A stretch of DNA of 64,000 nt, taken from contig NZ_BARF01000050.1 of assembly GCF_000367365.1 (NCBI RefSeq), positions 1-64,000 on the forward strand, in the 5' to 3' direction. This DNA is from Streptomyces prunicolor NBRC 13075 (lineage in GTDB: Bacteria > Actinomycetota > Actinomycetes > Streptomycetales > Streptomycetaceae). Within the stretch, counting starts at the first letter, position 1. Each line of letters opens with the position of its first letter. The notes below the pieces were generated by a model. The model saw only the letters and a list, made by a program, of their open reading frames with translations, had not been told where the DNA came from and ran no database searches. The position numbers were made by a program, and so were the translations under genes. Of this stretch, positions 59,617 to 64,000 are shown piece by piece.

Positions 59617-60395
59617 GCGCCTTGGCGTACGACGGCACCGCGATGCTCGGCCGGCAGTTGCGGCGGGTGCGGAACAACCCGGCGCTGGTGATCCTCACCC
59701 AGTCCATGCCGATCACGATGCTGCTGTTCTTCGGGTACGTCTTCGGCAGCGCGCTCGCGATGCCGGGTGACGCGTACCGCTCCTACCTCGTCCCCGGGTT
59801 GCTGGTCGCGACCGCCGCCAACGGGATCATGACGGGCATGTTCCAGGCCGCCCAGGACTCGCACCGGGGCGTGACGGACCGCCTCCGCACCCTGCCGATG
59901 AGCAGGGCGGCCGTGCCTCTCGGGCAGGCGACCGCCGACCTGGTCGTCACGGCCGCCGGTACCGTGCCGTTCCTGCTGGTCGGTCTCGCGGTGGGCTGGC
60001 GGATCGAGGGGTCGGCGCTCCAAGCCGTCGCTGCCGTGGGCCTGTTGCTGCTGTTCCGGTTCGCCTGCGCCTGGGTCGGCATCCTGCTCGGGCTGGCCTC
60101 CCGCAGCGAGGAGGCGGCCGGTCAGCTCGGCAGCGCGACCTTCATGCTGCCGCTGCTGTCCAACGCGTACATCCCGACGGACCGGCTGCCGGGCTGGCTG
60201 CGCACCCTGGCCGAGTGGAACCCGATCAGCGCGGTGACGACGGCCCTGCGGTACCTGTTCGGCAACTCCCCCGTCCCCGAGGGCGCCGCCTGGCCGGTGG
60301 CCCATCCGATCGCCGGGTCGCTGGCTTGGTGCGCCGCGCTGATCGCGGTGTTCGCACCGCTCGCGGTGCGCCGGTACGCGCACAACGACCGGTGA
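59613..60395 (+). CDS. ABC-2 type permease, DrrB-like
   Basis: This is a 260-residue membrane protein with six predicted helices: the first after RVRNNPALVILTQSMPITMLLFFGYVFGSAL, the last ending in VFAPLAVRRYA. It has the ABC-2 family pattern including LVPGLLVATAANGIMTGMFQAAQDSHRGVTDRLRTLPMSR. The ATGA overlap with the ATPase stop codon couples the two. Together with the TetR gene it forms a standard self-regulated exporter unit. The substrate is not known. Confidence 0.92.
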   Translation: MSALAYDGTAMLGRQLRRVRNNPALVILTQSMPITMLLFFGYVFGSALAMPGDAYRSYLVPGLLVATAANGIMTGMFQAAQDSHRGVTDRLRTLPMSRAAVPLGQATADLVVTAAGTVPFLLVGLAVGWRIEGSALQAVAAVGLLLLFRFACAWVGILLGLASRSEEAAGQLGSATFMLPLLSNAYIPTDRLPGWLRTLAEWNPISAVTTALRYLFGNSPVPEGAAWPVAHPIAGSLAWCAALIAVFAPLAVRRYAHNDR

Positions 60396-60399
60396 ACCG

Positions 60400-62046
60400 C
60401 TAGTACTGAGGCGGCAGTTCGGGCCCCAGAGACGAGAACTTCTCCTGGGACACCACCCGTTGGGGCGGCCAGGTGATGTTGCCCGGTGGCCAGCTCTGGC
60501 CGGTCTTCTCCAGGAACCACTCCGGCGGTTCGTACATGGGCGGTTCGTAGCCGTCGGGCAGGGCGGTCCGCCATGCGACGCCCTCCGTGCGCTGCTTGAA
60601 CTCGTCCTTGATCGCCCTGAGTTGTTCCGGCTGGGTGAGCAGGTCGATCGCCGTCGCCGTGAGATAGCGGGCGGCGGCGATGACGACTGCCCGGCCGGGG
60701 GCCGCCGCCGCGCAGGACGTGAGGGCCCAGGTGTGCAGCTTGGTGCCGATCGGGGCGAGGGCGGCGCCCATGGAGACGGTCGGTACGTTCCAGCTGATGT
60801 CGGCGACGTCCGTCGAGCCGCCGCCGAGGAACACCGGGTTGGGCGGGGCGAGTTCGGCGATCTCGGTGTGCATGCCCTGCTGGGGCAGCCCGAGCGACTC
60901 CTGGAGGTCCCGCGCCAACTGCTGTGCCTCGTCGGTGAATTCGGGTGGGCCGAGCTGTCGCATGTTGTCGTACATCAGCTCCGCGAAGGCCCTGGAGGGG
61001 AGTTGGTTCCAGCAGGCGGCGGTGATGCGGTGCCGTACCGAGGTCTGCGAGGCCTTCGCCGCCGCCTCGGAGACGGCGATCACCTTGTCGAGGAGGACTT
61101 GGACCCGGGCGGGGCTGCCCTCACGGACGTAGTAGCTGATCTCCGCGATCTCGGGCGTGACGTTCGGGATGTCACCGCCGTTGTTGATCACCCAGTGGAG
61201 GCGTCCGCTCGGCGCCAGGTTCTCCTCGCGCAGGAACTCGGAGAGGGTCGCCATCATCACGGCCGCGTCCAACGCGCTCTTGTTGCCCAGGGGATGGCCG
61301 CCGTGCCCGGCCACGCCCAGGAAGGTGAACGTCACCGCCGTCATCGCGGTGCTGGTGCGCCAGCCGGTGGCGTTGGAGGTCGAGGGGTGCCAGTCGAGGA
61401 AGGCGTCGAGGCCGTCGTAGACGCCCTGGCTGACCGCGTAGGTCTTGCCGATCAGGTTCTCCTCGGCGGTCGAGCCGAAGAACCTGACGGTGACGGGGAG
61501 TTGGTGTCGCTGCGCGGCCTGCGCCACGGCCGCCGCGGCCGCTGCCGCCGCCGTACCGAGGACGCAGTGGCCGCAGCCGTGGCCGGGGCCGTAGCCCGGC
61601 GCGAAGGGGTCGTGGACGTACTCGCGCGGGTCGTGGTGGCCGACGCCGCTGTGCTGGGAGAGGCCGGGCAGGGCGTCGTACTCGCCGCTGAAGCCGAGGA
61701 CCGGGCCGCCGGTGCCGTGGGAGTAGGTGGCCGTGAAGGCGGTGGGGAAGCCGGCCGTGCCGAACTCGACCTGGAATCCGGCCCGTTCGAGGAAGGCGGC
61801 CTGGGCGAGGGACGACTTCCATTCGCGCAGGCTGAGTTCGGCGTTGTCCCAGATCTCGGAGTTGAGCCCGGTGATGCGGTCCGTGTGCTCCCTGATCCAG
61901 TCCAGTGCGGTCGCCTTGGCGGGGCTGTCCCGGGCGAGGCCCGTGGGTGGGACGTAGGTGGGCGCGGTGGTGTGGGCGGAGGCCGCCATCACCGGGTCGG
62001 TGGCGGTCGTCGTCTCGTGGTCGTGCTGATCGTGCAGGTCACACAC
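60400..62046 (-). CDS. M20-family amidohydrolase (AbgB-like)
   Basis: This is a metallopeptidase of about 548 residues. It has GHGCGHCVLGT (metal Cys/His site), FFGSTAEENLIGK (catalytic Glu region), the dimerization-domain motif GVAGHGGHPLGNKSALDAAV and the late FLGGGSTDVADISW. It resembles p-aminobenzoyl-glutamate hydrolase subunit B and other M20D amidohydrolases, so it would cleave an N-acyl-amino-acid amide. The GTG at 62046 follows GGAGGT by four bases and starts VCDLHDQHDHETT. An ATG at 61989 is an alternative. It is convergent with the permease (4 bases) and divergent from the CoA transferase. Confidence 0.85.
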   Translation of the reverse strand: MCDLHDQHDHETTTATDPVMAASAHTTAPTYVPPTGLARDSPAKATALDWIREHTDRITGLNSEIWDNAELSLREWKSSLAQAAFLERAGFQVEFGTAGFPTAFTATYSHGTGGPVLGFSGEYDALPGLSQHSGVGHHDPREYVHDPFAPGYGPGHGCGHCVLGTAAAAAAAAVAQAAQRHQLPVTVRFFGSTAEENLIGKTYAVSQGVYDGLDAFLDWHPSTSNATGWRTSTAMTAVTFTFLGVAGHGGHPLGNKSALDAAVMMATLSEFLREENLAPSGRLHWVINNGGDIPNVTPEIAEISYYVREGSPARVQVLLDKVIAVSEAAAKASQTSVRHRITAACWNQLPSRAFAELMYDNMRQLGPPEFTDEAQQLARDLQESLGLPQQGMHTEIAELAPPNPVFLGGGSTDVADISWNVPTVSMGAALAPIGTKLHTWALTSCAAAAPGRAVVIAAARYLTATAIDLLTQPEQLRAIKDEFKQRTEGVAWRTALPDGYEPPMYEPPEWFLEKTGQSWPPGNITWPPQRVVSQEKFSSLGPELPPQY

Positions 62047-62152
62047 GGGCACCTCCGGCGGCGCGGACGGATACACCGGCCGATCGGTGCACCGGCCACA
62101 GGAATCATCCTTCCCGCATGACAAAGCTGTCACCCCGGGACATGATCCCCGC

Positions 62153-63349
62153 ATGAACGCCCTCCCGCCGCCCCTAGCGGGCATCACCGTCGTCGCCGTC
62201 GAGCAGGCCGTCGCCGCGCCCTTCGCCACCCGGCAGCTCGCCGATCTCGGCGCCCGGGTGATCAAGGTCGAGCGGATCGACGGGGGTGACTTCGCGCGCG
62301 GTTACGACACGGCGGCCGGCGGTCTCGCCTCACACTTCGTGTGGTGCAACCGCGGCAAGGAGTCCATCGCCCTGGATCTGAAGGATCCGCGTGGGCTGGA
62401 CGTCGTACGCCAACTCGTCGCGGGTGCGGACGTGTTCGTGCAGAACCTCGCGCACGGGGCCGCGGCCCGGCTCGGGCTCGACGCAGCGACGCTGTGTGCG
62501 GCGCAGCCGCGGCTGGTCGCCGTGGACATCTCCGGGTACGGCCCGAGCGGCCCGTACGCCGACAAGCGGGCCTACGACATGCTCGTGCAGTGCGAGGCGG
62601 GGCTGGTGTCGGTGACCGGGACGCCGGAGCAGCCGGTGAAGGCGGGGATTCCGGCCGCCGATATCGCGGCGGCCATGTACGCCTTCTCGGGGGTGCTCGC
62701 GGCGCTCGTGCGCCGGGGTGCGACCGGGCGCGGTGGGCCGGTGGAAGTGTCGATGCTGGACGCGCTCGCGGAGTGGATGGGACATCCGCTGCATCACGCG
62801 ATGCACGGCGGAACTCCCCCGGCGCGCACGGGTCTTGCGCACGCCGTCATCGCGCCGTACGACGCCTATGCCACGGCGGACGGCGGACGGGTGCTGTTGT
62901 CGGTGCAGAACGACCGGGAGTGGCGGCGGCTCGCCGAACAGGTCATCGGGAGACCGGAGTTGGGGACCGATGCCGACTTCGCGACGAACGCGGCGCGGGT
63001 CGTGAACCGGGAGCGCACCGACGCCCTCGTCGGTGCGGCGCTGGGTGGGCTCGGCGCCGACGAGGCCGTGGGGCTGCTGGAGCGCGCGGGTGTGGCCTGC
63101 GCGCGACTGAGGGACGTACAACAGCTGGCGGAGCACCCGCAGTTGGCGGCCAGGGAGCGGTGGCGGGAGGTGGGTTCGCCGGTCGGGCCGCTGCGGGCGC
63201 TGCTGCCGCCGATCACCTTGCCGGGCGGAGGTGAGGCGCGGGTGGGCGATGTGCCCGCGCTCGGGGAGCACACCGAGGCGCTGCTGCGTGCCGTGGGGAT
63301 GGCGGACGTAGAGATCGCAGCACTGCGCCGGGACGGTGTGGTGGCCTGA
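62153..63349 (+). CDS. Family III CoA transferase (CaiB/BaiF type)
   Basis: This is a 398-residue formyl-CoA/carnitine-CoA transferase family protein. It has LAGITVVAVEQAVAAPFATRQLADLGARVIKVERI and the catalytic Asp in DKRAYDMLVQCEAG. It also has VEVSMLDALAEWMGHP. It would move CoA between carboxylic acids. The upstream neighbour is divergent and the downstream one convergent, so it is a single-gene unit. The substrate is unknown. Confidence 0.92.
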   Translation: MNALPPPLAGITVVAVEQAVAAPFATRQLADLGARVIKVERIDGGDFARGYDTAAGGLASHFVWCNRGKESIALDLKDPRGLDVVRQLVAGADVFVQNLAHGAAARLGLDAATLCAAQPRLVAVDISGYGPSGPYADKRAYDMLVQCEAGLVSVTGTPEQPVKAGIPAADIAAAMYAFSGVLAALVRRGATGRGGPVEVSMLDALAEWMGHPLHHAMHGGTPPARTGLAHAVIAPYDAYATADGGRVLLSVQNDREWRRLAEQVIGRPELGTDADFATNAARVVNRERTDALVGAALGGLGADEAVGLLERAGVACARLRDVQQLAEHPQLAARERWREVGSPVGPLRALLPPITLPGGGEARVGDVPALGEHTEALLRAVGMADVEIAALRRDGVVA

Positions 63350-63362
63350 GCGCGGGCCCCCG

Positions 63363-63391
63363 GCAACTCCCCGGGGACACCGAGGAGTTGC
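63363..63391. terminator. Bidirectional hairpin after the CoA transferase
   Basis: Perfect 8-bp arms gcaactcc / ggagttgc around a 13-base loop, lying between the convergent stop codons at 63349 and 63392. Confidence 0.65.
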
Positions 63392-63658
63392 TCAGCGACC
63401 GCCGAACAGTGAACGGCGCAGTCTGCGCAGTGGCGCGAAAAGCTTGACGCGGCTCACTCGGGTACCTGTGGCGCTGCGTTCCTGCGTGGTGTCACGTGAG
63501 GTGAGCTCACGCATCAACGAGGTCGCCTCTGCCGTCTCGCGCTGCGGGACGACAGGGCCGCCCAGCACCGAGAGATGGCGGTCGAGGCGCGAACTCGTCG
63601 CGCTGCTCCCGCACGTGATCGCAGGGACCCTTGCCCTGCTGCGCACTATCTGTTCCAT
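63392..63658 (-). CDS. Small basic hypothetical protein
   Basis: This is an 88-residue basic protein (MEQIVRSRARVPAITCGSS at the start, FAPLRRLRRSLFGGR at the end). It has no signal peptide or recognised domain. The ATG has a GGGGAGTG ribosome site. Its composition and start look like a conserved Streptomyces protein rather than a chance frame, but I cannot name a family. A longer frame upstream (to 63724) lacks a better start. Confidence 0.6.
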   Translation of the reverse strand: MEQIVRSRARVPAITCGSSATSSRLDRHLSVLGGPVVPQRETAEATSLMRELTSRDTTQERSATGTRVSRVKLFAPLRRLRRSLFGGR

Positions 63659-63784
63659 GTCACTCCCCACCCGTACGAGTCCACCCGGCCCGGGCAGGGT
63701 AACCCTATCGCCCCAACCGAGCACTCGTGTATCGAGGTCTCAGGATTCACCTTCCCCGTAAGGGTGTTGACGACCCCTCCTTGA

Positions 63785-64000
63785 TTACTCTCCGAATCCA
63801 ACCGATTTCAGGGCGAGTTGGACAACTGGCTGCGTTGTGGGCTGTGCTGAGCCTCCGTCGGGCTCCACGGTCACTGCGAGTGATGTTGCAGTTTTGTCGA
63901 GTCCGGTGGTGACCAAGGGCGTGTCGTCCTTGAAGAGCCCGAGGGAGCGCGGTTGCACATCGGGGCGCATCAGCCACAGTTGGCGCACGCGCCCGCTCGG
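63785..64000 (-). CDS. C-terminal part of an RskA-like anti-sigma factor (runs off the window)
   Basis: The last 71 residues of a gene whose start lies beyond 64000. The sequence VRQLWLMRPDVQPRSLGLF, then LAVTVEPDGGSAQPT and the end ALKSVGFGE match the C-terminal domain of RskA/zf-HC2-type anti-sigma-K factors, which lie outside the membrane. The membrane helix and the zinc-binding anti-sigma domain would be in the missing part. A sigma-70 ECF gene may follow upstream of it. Confidence 0.75.
   Translation of the reverse strand, partial: PSGRVRQLWLMRPDVQPRSLGLFKDDTPLVTTGLDKTATSLAVTVEPDGGSAQPTTQPVVQLALKSVGFGE

Overview
The window is high-GC actinobacterial chromosome and is most likely Streptomyces. 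The reasons are the strongly G/C-biased third positions, the many GTG starts, the 1- and 4-base ATGA/GTGA gene overlaps, and the gene families present: SoxR without SoxS, a class F sortase, mycosin, an eqolisin-type G1 peptidase, a type-ISP specificity protein, and several TetR-controlled acyl-CoA catabolic units. I see no rRNA, tRNA, CRISPR array, phage genes or intact transposase.

Layout. 0.1-9.7 kb: a His-rich metal-binding-type protein; a phosphotransferase/acyl-CoA dehydrogenase pair; a secreted LGFP-like protein; a NarL-type two-component system; and a minus-strand operon (SDR, acyl-CoA ligase, TetR) whose operator resembles the one before the phosphotransferase. 9.8-17 kb: exported or hydrolytic proteins (NamZ-type muramidase, alpha/beta hydrolase, penicillin-acylase-family enzyme, G1 endopeptidase). 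17.3-22.9 kb: a BKACE enzyme, an RNA ligase of the DraRnl type, SoxR, a MaoC dehydratase and a TetR gene sharing a 17-bp operator motif. 23-29.7 kb: an acyl-CoA dehydrogenase divergent from a TetR gene, a formamidase-family enzyme, an EamA transporter, and an aldehyde/alcohol dehydrogenase operon carrying the same 19-bp operator as that TetR gene. 29.8-38.6 kb: a DUF3574 protein, an orphan sugar-type ABC ATPase, a class F sortase with its neighbour surface protein, an MFS transporter, a CitMHS citrate transporter and a molybdopterin oxidoreductase. 38.6-39.5 kb: a non-coding tandem array of about 83-bp units. 39.5-44.2 kb: TetR, a lipoprotein, homogentisate dioxygenase, GntR and a type-ISP specificity protein.

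44.2-57.9 kb is the most distinctive part. A membrane-anchored BMP-like protein and an orphan mycosin protease are divergent from a single 3,655-residue RHS/YD-repeat polymorphic toxin. The toxin has four LamG-like domains and a ParB/sulfiredoxin-like C-terminal domain, and its stop codon overlaps the start of a small probable immunity gene. The block is bounded by inverted copies of a 43-bp element. At its right edge a 191-bp MITE-like element sits exactly in the stop codon of the next TetR gene.

57.9-64 kb: a TetR gene divergent from a DrrAB-type ABC exporter with two matching operators, an M20 amidohydrolase, a family III CoA transferase, a small conserved-looking protein, and the C-terminal end of an RskA-like anti-sigma factor that runs off the window.

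All calls come from reading the sequence and knowledge of protein families. No database search, structure prediction or alignment program was run.
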